NCBI GenBank assembly: GCA_021792365.1 | Contig: JAJYUT010000001.1 | Coordinates: 124,001-188,000, forward strand | Source of the DNA: Pseudomonadota bacterium | GTDB lineage: Bacteria > Pseudomonadota > Alphaproteobacteria > Dongiales > Dongiaceae | Length of the DNA stretch: 64,000 nt | Direction: 5' to 3' | Shown: piece after piece, positions 1 to 8,258 of the stretch | Numbering within the stretch: the stretch's first letter is position 1 | How the letters are laid out: each line of letters begins with the position of its first letter | Translations under genes and position numbers: made by a program | Notes under the pieces: model-generated | Told to the model about the DNA's origin: nothing | What the model saw: only the letters and a program-made list of their open reading frames with translations | The model's database searches: none

Positions 1-1
1 T

Positions 2-205
2 CGCCGGGTCGAGCAGTTGATGGGCCGTGATCCATTCGCCGTCACCGCAGTGGATGAAGTGCTGCGCGCCGCGCCGCGCCTTCCCGGCGGGCGGACGACC
101 CGGACCTATGTCCGGCTGCGCAAATGGCTGCCGAAAAGCGTCGCGCTCTGGCTTGCGTTGGGAAAGATGCGGCGGGACGCGCGTTCGGCCCGGGAGCGCG
201 GATGA
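2..205 (+). CDS. C-terminal end of an unidentified protein (5' part outside window)
   Basis: An open frame enters from the left edge and stops with TGA at 203-205, giving about 67 residues. The tail is basic and amphipathic (VRLRKWLPKSVALWLALGK). That is reminiscent of the C-terminal tails of some short-chain dehydrogenases, but no catalytic or nucleotide-binding motif is inside the window, so the family is a guess. It converges on the ABC permease gene that ends at 261. A TTG and an ATG at 17-22 could be read as starts, but the frame is open to the edge, so a truncated gene is the simpler reading. Confidence 0.4.
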   Translation, partial: RRVEQLMGRDPFAVTAVDEVLRAAPRLPGGRTTRTYVRLRKWLPKSVALWLALGKMRRDARSARERG

Positions 206-260
206 CCTCTGCCGGCGCGGCTCCCGGCATCGTTGCGCCGGGACGCCTGGAAAGCGTGGC

Positions 261-1160
261 TCAGGCGGAGGACGGCGCGGGCAAGGCGTCGCCCTGCCCG
301 TCGCCGCGCTCGGCGACCAGAGCGCGCTTCTGGGCCTGCTCGGCGCGCTTCTTCTCCCGGCGCTTGAGGATCTCGTAGGTGATCGCGCCGAATAGAGAGA
401 TGCCGATGATGATGACGGCGAGCGCGGAGAGCGCGGGGGTCGTGCCCTGCCGCACCTGGCCGGCCAGGACGGTCACCAGGGTCTTGTCCGCCAGGATGGC
501 GAAGGTCGTGGTGTTGTAGTTCTCGAACGAGGACAGGAATGCGATGACCACCGCCGAGACGATGGCGGGTTTCATGTAGGGCAGCAGGATGTGCCAGAAC
601 ACCTGCGGATAGGAGGCGCCGAGGTCGAGCGCCGCCTCCTCCTGCGCGCGGTCGAAGCGGGTCAGGCGCGCCATGAAGATCAGCAGGCAGTAGGCGGAGA
701 TGAAGCTTGACTGGCCGAGGATGGTGAGGACGACGCCCTTGTAGAAGATCGCCTTGGTCACCTCGGTGACGCCGAGCACGTCCTTCCAGAAGATGACGGT
801 GGAGATGCCGATGATGACGCCCGGCGTCAGCAGCGGCGAGATCGTCACCAGATAGAACAGGCCGCGGGCCCGGTGATAGATCTGGCTCATGATGATGGAA
901 GCCGCGAGGCCCGCGGGCACCGAGAGCGCAACCACGCCGAGGCCGATGATGAAGGAGTTCTGCAGCCCCTGCATCATGTTCCGGTCGTTCCACAGCTTCA
1001 CGAACCAGTCGAGGGTGAAGGCCTCGAACGGATAGGCCTGCGGATAGGACGGCGTGTTGAAGGCCGTAATGCCCATCACGATCAGCGGCCCGAACAGATA
1101 GAGGAAGAAAAGGAGGATGTAGAAGCCCAGCATCCCCTTCATGACCCATGCCGACTTCAT
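261..1160 (-). CDS. Pot-type ABC transporter permease (PotC-like)
   Basis: Inner-membrane permease of a spermidine/putrescine-family (Pot) ABC importer, 299 residues. It has about six hydrophobic segments and the EAA loop (EEAALDLGASYPQVFWHILLP region) that contacts the ATPase. The first segment follows the start directly (GMLGFYILLFFLYLFGP). The start is the ATG at 1160-1158. It overlaps the TGA of the preceding permease gene as ATGA, with a GGGGAGA ribosome site just upstream. The C-terminus is a charged tail rich in Lys, Arg and Ala. It is the last gene of a three-gene ATPase-permease-permease operon. Polyamine uptake is the family default, but the surrounding sulfonate genes suggest an amino-sulfonate substrate. 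Confidence 0.88.
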   Translation of the reverse strand: MKSAWVMKGMLGFYILLFFLYLFGPLIVMGITAFNTPSYPQAYPFEAFTLDWFVKLWNDRNMMQGLQNSFIIGLGVVALSVPAGLAASIIMSQIYHRARGLFYLVTISPLLTPGVIIGISTVIFWKDVLGVTEVTKAIFYKGVVLTILGQSSFISAYCLLIFMARLTRFDRAQEEAALDLGASYPQVFWHILLPYMKPAIVSAVVIAFLSSFENYNTTTFAILADKTLVTVLAGQVRQGTTPALSALAVIIIGISLFGAITYEILKRREKKRAEQAQKRALVAERGDGQGDALPAPSSA

Positions 1161-2161
1161 TTTATCGTCTCCCCAAGCGAGACCTTGAAGAGACGCAGCA
1201 TCAGCATGACCAGCGCGATGCAGGCCGCCAGCAGGATGAAGGCATAGGCCGAGCCGCGCGCCCAATTGAAGTTCTGGAAGAAGAAATTGTAGATGACGGA
1301 GGTGAACCACAGCGTCCGCGGCCCGCCGAGGAATTGCGGCGCCGCCAGCGACCCGGCGGAGAGCATGAACACCATGGTGCAGCCCGACGCGATGCCGGGT
1401 TTGGCATAGGGGATGACGACGTCCCTGTGGATGCGCCACCAGGGCGCGCCGAGGTCGCGCGCCGCCTCGATCTGGTTCTTGTCCAGGCTCTCGATCGCGT
1501 TGTAGAGCGGGAAGATCATGATGAGCAGATAGGCGTAGGACAGGCCGACATAGAGCCCGACATCGATCCCGAGGAAATCGATTGGGGCGTCGGTGATGCC
1601 GAGGCCCATCAGCGCCTGGTTGATCAGGCCCCTGGAGGCGAGCAGCAGGCGCAGCGCGAAGGCGCGCAGGATCTCGTTCACCCAATAGGGCACAATCAGC
1701 GCCAGCATCAGCAGCCGCACCTTCTGCGCTCCGCTCGACTGCGCCATGTAGTAGGCAAGTGGATAGCAGATGGCGAAATTGAGGGCAGTGACCGCGATCG
1801 AGGCGAGGATCGAGAACACGAGGGCGCCGATATGCGTGACGTTGAGGCCGCCCCCGACCGGCTGCACGAAGAACGACTTGTACTGCTCCAGCGTCAGCAC
1901 GTCCTCCGGCCCGCCGCGCTTGCTGGGCGGCAGCTGCGGGTGGAAGCTTTCGACCACCATGTAGAGATAGGGCAGCACCACCAGGAACAGGGCCCAGAGC
2001 GCGACCAGCACGATGAACAGGATCCCGAGCGTCATGCCGTTCCGCTCGAAATAGCCCTTGTGCGTCGGGTCGTGGCGGAGCTTCGCCTCGCGCCGCGCCA
2101 GCAGCCAGAAGATGGCTATGATGACGAACGGGACGACGAGGACGACGAAGCGGCTACTCAC
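1157..2161 (-). CDS. Pot-type ABC transporter permease (PotB-like)
   Basis: Partner permease of the same importer, 334 residues from the GTG at 2161-2159. This start overlaps the end of the ATPase gene by 8 bases, as expected for translational coupling. An upstream ATG would give an N-terminus encoded inside the ATPase gene and is less likely. The protein begins with a hydrophobic segment (FVVLVVPFVIIAIFWLL), then a charged stretch, then a second segment near residue 50. This extra N-terminal helix makes it longer than typical PotB. The EAA motif is IEAARDLGAPWWRIHRDVVIP. It ends with a 4-base ATGA overlap with the next permease. Confidence 0.88.
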   Translation of the reverse strand: MSSRFVVLVVPFVIIAIFWLLARREAKLRHDPTHKGYFERNGMTLGILFIVLVALWALFLVVLPYLYMVVESFHPQLPPSKRGGPEDVLTLEQYKSFFVQPVGGGLNVTHIGALVFSILASIAVTALNFAICYPLAYYMAQSSGAQKVRLLMLALIVPYWVNEILRAFALRLLLASRGLINQALMGLGITDAPIDFLGIDVGLYVGLSYAYLLIMIFPLYNAIESLDKNQIEAARDLGAPWWRIHRDVVIPYAKPGIASGCTMVFMLSAGSLAAPQFLGGPRTLWFTSVIYNFFFQNFNWARGSAYAFILLAACIALVMLMLRLFKVSLGETIK

Positions 2162-3239
2162 GGGCCAGTTGCCCTTCCGGCAGAGCCAGGCCGAGCGCGG
2201 CATCGTAGGAGATGGCCGCCATCTGGCCCCGCTCGGGAATGCTGGTCGTGCTCTGGCGGCCGACGCTGACGGTGATGTCCTTCTTGCCCGCGCCCTCGAG
2301 ATAGACGTGCGTCATGTTGCCCTCGAAGGCGACGCTCTTCACGGTCGAGGACAAGGTGGTGTCCGAGGCGCCGGCGCCAAGCCTCAGCGATTCCGGGCGC
2401 ACGAACAGGATCGCCTTGTCCCCTTCCTTCATCCCGCGCGGATTGCGCCCGTGCAGGCGGCCGAACCTGGTCTCGACCAGGGCGAAGGACTTGTCCGCGC
2501 GCACAACAGTCCCGGCGAAAGGATTGTTCTCGCCCACGAAGGAGGCGACGAAGGCGGTGGCGGGCTCGTCATAGATCGTCTTGCCGTCGGCGATCTGCTG
2601 GATCACCCCGTCGCTCATGACCGCAATGCGGTCGGACATGGTCAGCGCCTCGCCCTGGTCGTGGGTGATGTAGATGAAGGTGATGCCGACCATGCGCTGG
2701 ATGGTGCGCAACTCGTTGCGCATGTGCTGGCGCAGCTTCAGATCCAGCGCCGACAAGGGCTCGTCAAGCAGCAGCACCTGCGGCTGGACGGCGAGCGCAC
2801 GGGCGATAGCCACGCGCTGCTTCTGGCCGCCGGACAGCTCGCTCATCTGCTTGTTGCCCTGGCCCGGCAGGGCGATCAGCTCCAGCAGCTCCTCGGCCTT
2901 CTTCGTGCGCGCCGCCTTGTCGACGCCGCGCACGCGCAGGCCATAGGTGATGTTCTCCGTCACGGTCATGAGCGGGAACAGCGCGAGGTTCTGGAAGATC
3001 AGAGCGGTCGGGCGCTTGTTCGGGCCGATGCCGGCCATGTCCTGGCCGCCGATCCGCACCTTGCCCTCGGACGGCTCCAGGAAGCCCGACACGGTGCGCA
3101 GGATCGTCGTCTTGCCGCAGCCCGAGGGACCGAGAAAGGAAAAAAACTCCCCTCCCTTGATATCAAGGGTTGCGCTGTTGACGGCTGTGAAATCTCCGAA
3201 GCGGACCGTTACATGGTCCAGCTCGACGCCCGCACTCAT
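2154..3239 (-). CDS. Pot-type ABC transporter ATP-binding protein (PotA-like)
   Basis: Cytoplasmic ATPase driving the importer, 361 residues. It shows Walker A (GPSGCGKTT), the signature LSGGQKQR, Walker B with D-loop (LLLDEPLSALD) and the switch histidine (ITHDQGE). A C-terminal TOBE-type domain follows from about residue 280. The start chosen is ATG at 3239-3237 (MSAGVELDHV), where the ABC fold begins. The frame is open further upstream, but those residues are not conserved-looking. First gene of the ATPase-permease-permease operon. The matching binding protein is encoded separately at 6806-7981, beyond the aminotransferase and a regulator on the same strand. Confidence 0.9.
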   Translation of the reverse strand: MSAGVELDHVTVRFGDFTAVNSATLDIKGGEFFSFLGPSGCGKTTILRTVSGFLEPSEGKVRIGGQDMAGIGPNKRPTALIFQNLALFPLMTVTENITYGLRVRGVDKAARTKKAEELLELIALPGQGNKQMSELSGGQKQRVAIARALAVQPQVLLLDEPLSALDLKLRQHMRNELRTIQRMVGITFIYITHDQGEALTMSDRIAVMSDGVIQQIADGKTIYDEPATAFVASFVGENNPFAGTVVRADKSFALVETRFGRLHGRNPRGMKEGDKAILFVRPESLRLGAGASDTTLSSTVKSVAFEGNMTHVYLEGAGKKDITVSVGRQSTTSIPERGQMAAISYDAALGLALPEGQLARE

Positions 3240-3575
3240 CTGCCTTGCCCTGTCCCGGAATTCTTGTTGTTCCGGCGAGTTTCCACGCAAGACCTGGCAA
3301 GATCAAGCAGGAAGACATTGGGCCAAGGCCGGTTCGGCGCCGCAAGCTTGCCGATTTTCCAGGCAGCCGGCGCCGAAAACCGCTGCGGCGGTCGACATTG
3401 GCGCCGGCAGCGCAAGGTGCGAACGAGGCGGCGGCAGGCATCTCCCGGATCGCCGCAGGCAGCGCGGCCGGTCGAGAGTCCTAGGCCCGCGGGACCAACA
3501 TGTGCAGCCCTGCCGAAACCACGCGCAAGCCAACCAGGGCCCGCCCCCGCATCGGATGCACGCTCATCGGAGCAG
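3240..3575 (-). promoter_or_regulatory. Non-coding gap upstream of the ABC operon, with one palindromic site
   Basis: No convincing gene lies in these 336 bases between the aminotransferase stop and the ATPase start. The long frames crossing it have no start with a ribosome site. A 9-base palindrome TTGGGCCAA at 3318-3326, about 80 bases upstream of the ATPase start, resembles the repeated YTGGNCCAR sites in front of the binding-protein and xsc genes. It may be an operator for the ABC operon. No clear -35/-10 pair was identified. Confidence 0.35.
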
Positions 3576-4922
3576 CTAGCGCGCTGAAGCGGTGCGCAAG
3601 CTCCGCGCCTCGAGAAACGACTTCTCCAGCGCCGCGGCGACTGGCTCCACATCCTCCATCGACAGGCAGAGCGGCGGAACCATGCGCAGGATGTTCTTGA
3701 AGTTGCCAGATTTCGACATCACCAGGCCATTCCGGCGCGTCGCCTCGAAGACCTCGGCGGTCTCTTCCGGAGCCGGCTTCTTGGATTGCCGGTCCTCGAC
3801 CAGCTCGATCGCCATCATGAACCCGCGGCCGCGGACATCGCCGATGATCTGGTGGCGCTGCATCAGGGCATCGAGATCGGCCTTCAGGGCGGCGCCCACT
3901 CTGCGAGCGTTCTCGATCAGCTTCTCCTCCCTGATGACGCGCAGCACCGCCCTTCCCGCCGCGCAGGCCATCGGGTTGGCGCCGTAGGTGTGGAAGAGGA
4001 ACTTCTCCGACATGGATTCGGCTACGTCGCGCCTGGCCACGACCGCGCCGAGGGGGATGCCGTTTCCGATGCCCTTGGCCATGATGACGATGTCGGGCAC
4101 GACGTCATGCGCCTCGAATCCCCACATCGCGTCGCCCGTCTTGCCGAAGCCCGACTGCACCTCGTCCACGATGCAGAGGCCGCCGGCGGCGCGCACGCGC
4201 TCGAACGCGCCCTTGATGTATCCGTCAGGCATGAAGACGATGCCGCCATAGCCCTGGACCGGCTCCAGGATCATGCCCGCGAGCCTGCCCGAGGTCGTGT
4301 AGGCAATCGTCCGGTCGATCTCGTCCAGATAAGGCTGCGTGCCGGCCCCGAAGATGCCGCGGTATTGGTTGGGCTCCGGCACGAACGAGACGTTGGGGAG
4401 CTGCCCGATATTGTGCCGGAAGTTCTTGACCCCGGTGACGCCCTGCGCGCCGAAGGTCGCGCCATGATACGAGTTCCTCAGCGCGATGATGTCCGCGTTG
4501 CCGGTCGCGCTGCGCGCCATCATGAGCGCGAGGTCGACGGCCTCCGCCCCCGAATTCGTGAAGTGCACCACCCAGTCGTGGCCCTTCGGCATCGTGGCCG
4601 CGAGCTCCTCCGCGAAGTGGGCCGGGACCGGATGATGGAACATCGTCGTGCAATGGGTCAGCGTCTCCGCCTGCTCCTTGATCGCCGCCACGATCGCGGG
4701 ATGGGCATGGCCGACGCTGATGCAGAGATTCATGCCGAGGAGATCGATGAGCCTGTTGCCGTCCTCGTCCCAGACGTACTGGCCCTGCCCGCGGCGGATG
4801 ATGAGCGGCCTGCGGTACGGCACGAAGGCCCGCTGGGTGGCGGCGTAATACGCGTCGCGCCGCTTGATGATCGCGTCCCTCGACCAATCGACGGCCAGGG
4901 ATGCGGATGGTGCCTGCGTCAT
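3576..4922 (-). CDS. Class III PLP aminotransferase, candidate taurine (amino-sulfonate):keto-acid aminotransferase
   Basis: Fold-type I, class III (omega) aminotransferase, 448 residues, most like the AGXT2 type. Visible features are the PLP-contact segment NSGAEA (123-128), the aspartate of IVDEVQSG (D253) and the Schiff-base lysine K283 in IMAKGIGNG. The start is ATG at 4922-4920, with a GAGG ribosome site 7 bases upstream. Family members transfer amino groups from beta-alanine, taurine or similar omega-amines to pyruvate or glyoxylate. Here it sits between a Pot-type ABC operon and a MocR regulator, close to xsc, so it is the best candidate for converting taurine to sulfoacetaldehyde. The fold is certain; the substrate is inferred from context. 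Confidence 0.85.
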   Translation of the reverse strand: MTQAPSASLAVDWSRDAIIKRRDAYYAATQRAFVPYRRPLIIRRGQGQYVWDEDGNRLIDLLGMNLCISVGHAHPAIVAAIKEQAETLTHCTTMFHHPVPAHFAEELAATMPKGHDWVVHFTNSGAEAVDLALMMARSATGNADIIALRNSYHGATFGAQGVTGVKNFRHNIGQLPNVSFVPEPNQYRGIFGAGTQPYLDEIDRTIAYTTSGRLAGMILEPVQGYGGIVFMPDGYIKGAFERVRAAGGLCIVDEVQSGFGKTGDAMWGFEAHDVVPDIVIMAKGIGNGIPLGAVVARRDVAESMSEKFLFHTYGANPMACAAGRAVLRVIREEKLIENARRVGAALKADLDALMQRHQIIGDVRGRGFMMAIELVEDRQSKKPAPEETAEVFEATRRNGLVMSKSGNFKNILRMVPPLCLSMEDVEPVAAALEKSFLEARSLRTASAR

Positions 4923-5112
4923 CGGAAGCCTCACTCGCGTTGTCGAGCACAGCGGCAGGATGGGGTGCCCTCTCGGGGTCGCCCGAGGCCGACGCTCGAC
5001 CGTGAGAATCGCAGCACGCGCGGCATTGCGGAAGGGACAGATCAGGAGATTCGGAAGGACAGTTCCGCGGTGCTGCCCAAGGGGCCGGCGCGGCCTGCGC
5101 GCACGCCGGCAG

Positions 5113-6594
5113 TCACCTTCCGGGGCGCAGGAAACGCCTCGCTTCCTTGGCAATCAGCCGCACCCCGGCTTCGATGCGTGCGGCCTCGATATAGGCGAAT
5201 CCCAGCCGAAAAGTGTTCCGGACGTCGTTCTTCAGGTAGAAGGTCCGGCCGGGATCGATGATGACTCCCTTGCGCAGAAGAGCCTCGCCGAAGGTCGACG
5301 AGTCGAAGCCCTTCGGCCCGCTCAGCCAGAACGAGGTGCCGCCATTCGAATAGCTGGCGCGGAACGCGCCAAGATGGCGGAAGATGGCATCGCGCATCCG
5401 GTTCCACCCGTCGCGCCTGCGCCGCGCGACCCGGCGCAGATGCGCATCGTGAAATCCCAGTCCCAGGAACAGCGCCGCCGTCTCCTGGATGGCGGTGGGT
5501 GCGTGGCGCACGAGATATCCGCGGATCGCGCGCGCCTCGCGAATGATGTCGCGGTGCGCAACCATGAAGCCGAGACGCAGGCCCGGCGACAGCGTCTTGG
5601 AGAAGCTCCCGACATAGATGACGCGGTTGTCGCGATCGATCGACCGCAAGGGCGGAAATGGCGAGCTGGCGCTGCTCAGCTCCGCCTCGTAATCGTCCTC
5701 GAGGATCAGGTAACTGCCCTTGCCCGCCGCCCGCACCAGTTCCTGGCGCCGCGCCAGCGACATGGTGACGGACGTGGGAAACTGGTGGCTGGGCGTGACA
5801 TAGACCAGCTTGCATCCGGGCGGCACCTGCGAAACACGCAGGCCTTCACCATCGACCGCGATTCCCGCGAGCTCGTTCCCGGCGATCTGGAACGCGTTGC
5901 GCGCGTCGGGATATCCGGGATCCTCGACGGCGATGGCGCCAGCATGCCGGCGCATGAGCAGGCCGACGATGGAGAGCGCGTTCTGGGCGCCGAGCGTGAC
6001 CATGATCTCGTCGTCGCTCGCATAGATGCCGCGATAGGCGAGAAGGCGCTGCTGCAACTGCTTCAGCAGATGCGCGCTGTCGCCCTCGACCGAATCGCTC
6101 GTCCATTCGTCCAGCGTCCGCCGGCTCAATGCGCGGCGCGAGCACTCCCGCCAATCATCGATGGGAAAGAGCGCGGGATCGGTCTGGTTGTAGACGAACG
6201 GATAGGGATAGCGCGACCAATCCCGCGGATGGCGCACCCGGGCGAGTTCCGAGGGCGTCGGCGAGGGCATGGAGAACGGCTGGCTTTCCCCGCGCGCGCG
6301 CGCCGCGCCGCCGGCGTGGCCGGGATGGGACCGCCCGGTCTCCCTGGCGATGTAGTAGCCTGACCTGTCCTTCGCGAAAATGAGGCCGAGATCGACCAGG
6401 CGGGCATAGGCCGAATGGACGGTGTTTCTGGAAACCTGCAACTGGTCCGCCAACTCCCGGCAGGAGGGCAGCGGCGCGTCGGGCGGCAAGGCCGATCGCG
6501 ACAAAGCGGCGCTGATGACCTCGCAGATCTGGTCGCGGAGGGAGAGTCGCGACTCGCGGGGCAGGCGGAAGATCGGCGACGTGACGGACCTCAT
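5113..6594 (-). CDS. MocR/PdxR-type GntR regulator with aminotransferase-like domain (second copy)
   Basis: Transcription regulator of 493 residues. An N-terminal GntR winged helix-turn-helix (about 15-80, with PSCRELADQLQVSRNTV) is fused to a fold-type I aminotransferase-like effector domain. The PLP lysine motif is GSFSKTLSPGLRLGF. The start is ATG at 6594-6592, with AAGGAG 5 bases upstream. It is clearly paralogous to the regulator at 8259-9767 (shared WRECSR, GAQNAL, PGYPDARN/PGYTDARN and TPSHQFPT motifs). The taurine regulator TauR belongs to this family. It lies directly upstream of the aminotransferase on the same strand. A CTGGACTGG site at 6620-6628 lies just upstream of its start. 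Confidence 0.88.
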   Translation of the reverse strand: MRSVTSPIFRLPRESRLSLRDQICEVISAALSRSALPPDAPLPSCRELADQLQVSRNTVHSAYARLVDLGLIFAKDRSGYYIARETGRSHPGHAGGAARARGESQPFSMPSPTPSELARVRHPRDWSRYPYPFVYNQTDPALFPIDDWRECSRRALSRRTLDEWTSDSVEGDSAHLLKQLQQRLLAYRGIYASDDEIMVTLGAQNALSIVGLLMRRHAGAIAVEDPGYPDARNAFQIAGNELAGIAVDGEGLRVSQVPPGCKLVYVTPSHQFPTSVTMSLARRQELVRAAGKGSYLILEDDYEAELSSASSPFPPLRSIDRDNRVIYVGSFSKTLSPGLRLGFMVAHRDIIREARAIRGYLVRHAPTAIQETAALFLGLGFHDAHLRRVARRRRDGWNRMRDAIFRHLGAFRASYSNGGTSFWLSGPKGFDSSTFGEALLRKGVIIDPGRTFYLKNDVRNTFRLGFAYIEAARIEAGVRLIAKEARRFLRPGR

Positions 6595-6749
6595 GAGGCT
6601 CCTTCGCAAGCCGGCACTTCTGGACTGGGCGGATCGGCTGTCCTTTCTATGCTAGTCATCTGTCACAACCCCAGCAACGGTCGCGGCCGCACCGGCGGTG
6701 CGCACCGGCAAGACCGCCCATTCCCAAGCCGGTCCGAAGCCCAAGGCCC

Positions 6750-6781
6750 AAAAAAAATCAGCCCCGGCGAACCGGGGCTGA
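6750..6781 (-). terminator. Rho-independent terminator of the binding-protein gene
   Basis: On the minus strand, a perfect 10-bp GC-rich stem (6772-6781 with 6758-6767) closes a TTCG tetraloop. Eight consecutive T residues follow. It lies 24 bases past the stop of the substrate-binding protein gene, separating it from the downstream MocR regulator. This is a textbook intrinsic terminator. Confidence 0.93.
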
Positions 6782-6805
6782 CAAGACATTCGCGCCTGTT
6801 TGGGA

Positions 6806-7981
6806 TCAGGCGGCGGTGAACTGATCCACGTACTGGCTGCGGATCTCCGCATACCAAGCCGGCTCGGCCGGCCACGGCCAGACGCGATCGAGCGCGTCGC
6901 CCGGGAAGGCCTCCTGGAAGTTCTTCTTGAAAGCTTCCGAAGTGAGCGCGTCGCCTCCGGTCACCACCGGATTGTAGTTCGACCCGTCGGACACCTGGGC
7001 CGAGACCTCCGGCGTGTGGAGGTAGTTGACGAACTCGTGGGCCTGCTCGACGTTGTTCGCGGACTTCATCAGCGACAGGCCGTCGAGCCAGACGATGGCA
7101 CCTTCGATGGGCGCCTGATAGCTGACCGGCTTGCCTTCCTTCTTCAGGGTCAGCGGCGGACCGTCCCAGGTCTGGCCGATCCACACGTCGTTCTCCATCA
7201 GGCCCGACTTGGTGTTGTCGGCGGAATCCCAGAACTGCTTCACCCAGGGCTTGTGCTCGATGGCGAATTTCAGGATCGGGTCCCACACCTTTTTGAAGGA
7301 GTCCGCGTCCTTGTAGCCGTCCAGCATGCGGTTGGACGGCATCTGACCGCTGTAGTCCCACCACAGGCCGATGCCGAGCAGGAAGGAGTGGCCGCGGCCC
7401 TGGGTATGGCCCTTCACGTCCTCCTGCCACAGCGAGCCGTAGCTCAGCTTCGTCAGGTCGCCCTTGTAGAGGTCGGTCCGGAACGAAAGGGCCTCCGAGC
7501 CCCAGCAATGCGGCAGGTGATAGAGGCCGTCATCCCACGTCCACAGGCTCTTCGAGTTGCCGATCATCGAGGGAACCAGCGCCGACATGTTCTTCAGCTT
7601 GTTGGTGTCCCACGGCGCCAGGACCTGAAGCTCCTGGTACTGCGGCGCGCGGTTGCAGGTCGGCTGGCAGATGTCGAAGCCTTCGCCGCCGGTCGCCTGC
7701 AGCTTGTTGATCTGCTCCTCGTTCTGAGAGAACGGCGTCTGGTTGACCTTGATGCCGGTGGCCTTCTCGAAATTCGGGATCACCGGATCCGGAAACTCGT
7801 CCGACCACATCAGCAGGTTGAGCTCGCCCGAAGACGAGAACGCATCACGCACGTACATGGGCCCGACGGCCGCGAATGCGCCCGCCGCGGCGGCGCCCTT
7901 CAGCATCGTGCGACGGCTGAAGGTGCGTGCGGTGAGCAGGAGCTCCCGCGTCCGCTTTTGATCCTTGGAAAGCTTCGTCAT
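6806..7981 (-). CDS. Tat-exported PotD/PotF-family substrate-binding protein
   Basis: Periplasmic solute-binding protein of the spermidine/putrescine family, 391 residues. It probably feeds the ABC transporter at 261-3239. The N-terminus carries a twin-arginine-like signal (R23-R24 in FSRRTMLKG, then a short Ala-rich hydrophobic core), implying folded export. The mature part begins near SSGELNLLMWSDEFP. The start is ATG at 7981-7979, with a strong GGGAGGT ribosome site. Its upstream region carries two direct YTGGNCCAA sites, and a strong terminator follows. It faces the MocR gene at 8259 divergently. Most relatives bind polyamines; here taurine or another zwitterionic amino-sulfonate is proposed. 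Confidence 0.87.
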   Translation of the reverse strand: MTKLSKDQKRTRELLLTARTFSRRTMLKGAAAAGAFAAVGPMYVRDAFSSSGELNLLMWSDEFPDPVIPNFEKATGIKVNQTPFSQNEEQINKLQATGGEGFDICQPTCNRAPQYQELQVLAPWDTNKLKNMSALVPSMIGNSKSLWTWDDGLYHLPHCWGSEALSFRTDLYKGDLTKLSYGSLWQEDVKGHTQGRGHSFLLGIGLWWDYSGQMPSNRMLDGYKDADSFKKVWDPILKFAIEHKPWVKQFWDSADNTKSGLMENDVWIGQTWDGPPLTLKKEGKPVSYQAPIEGAIVWLDGLSLMKSANNVEQAHEFVNYLHTPEVSAQVSDGSNYNPVVTGGDALTSEAFKKNFQEAFPGDALDRVWPWPAEPAWYAEIRSQYVDQFTAA

Positions 7982-8058
7982 TTGTACCTCCCTCGACGAA
8001 CCTGGCCCGGCGGCCGCCTGGCCGGCCGGTGTTTCGGGAGTAGACGCTGAGAAACCGC

Positions 8059-8080
8059 CTGGCCCAAAGTTCTGGTCCAA
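8059..8080. promoter_or_regulatory. Tandem operator-like sites upstream of the binding-protein gene
   Basis: CTGGCCCAA (8059-8067) and CTGGTCCAA (8072-8080) are repeated in the same orientation, 13 bases apart, 78-99 bases upstream of the binding-protein start. They resemble the CTGGAC-type direct repeats reported for TauR, a MocR regulator of taurine genes. Related copies lie before xsc and beside the MocR gene. Function as a MocR operator is an inference. Confidence 0.5.
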
Positions 8081-8189
8081 CCGGATTTGCAACGCTCTTA
8101 CGCCTGCTCCCCGAACTTCACGCCGGCATCGAGCGTAGTTGAAATCGAGCGTAACTGGCAACGTGCTTCACGGTTATTTCATGGCGATG

Positions 8190-8229
8190 TTATAGTCTCG
8201 CCACTTGGCACCGCCTGGACTAGGGCCAG
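8190..8229 (+). promoter_or_regulatory. Candidate promoter and operator of the divergent MocR gene
   Basis: TATAGT at 8191-8196 is a possible -10, with TTCACG about 18 bases upstream as a weak -35. Just downstream, CTGGACTAGGGCCAG (8215-8229) is a near-palindrome made of two inverted copies of the CTGG-C motif seen at 8059-8080 and 9798-9841. A site overlapping the transcription start would suit autorepression. This would also place the TTG at 8205 almost at the 5' end of the mRNA, favouring the TTG at 8259 as start. Confidence 0.35.
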
Positions 8230-8258
8230 GCTCCGAGGAGCCAGACCGGGAGAATGCT

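Noticed and set aside
4922-5153. Longer aminotransferase starting near 5153
   Set aside because: The extension is Arg/Pro-rich, lacks family similarity and overlaps the 3' end of the regulator gene; the ATG at 4922 has a ribosome site.
8205-8258. TTG at 8205 as start of the MocR regulator
   Set aside because: It would lie almost at the predicted mRNA 5' end and overlap the operator-like palindrome; the TTG at 8259 has a GGGAGAA site.
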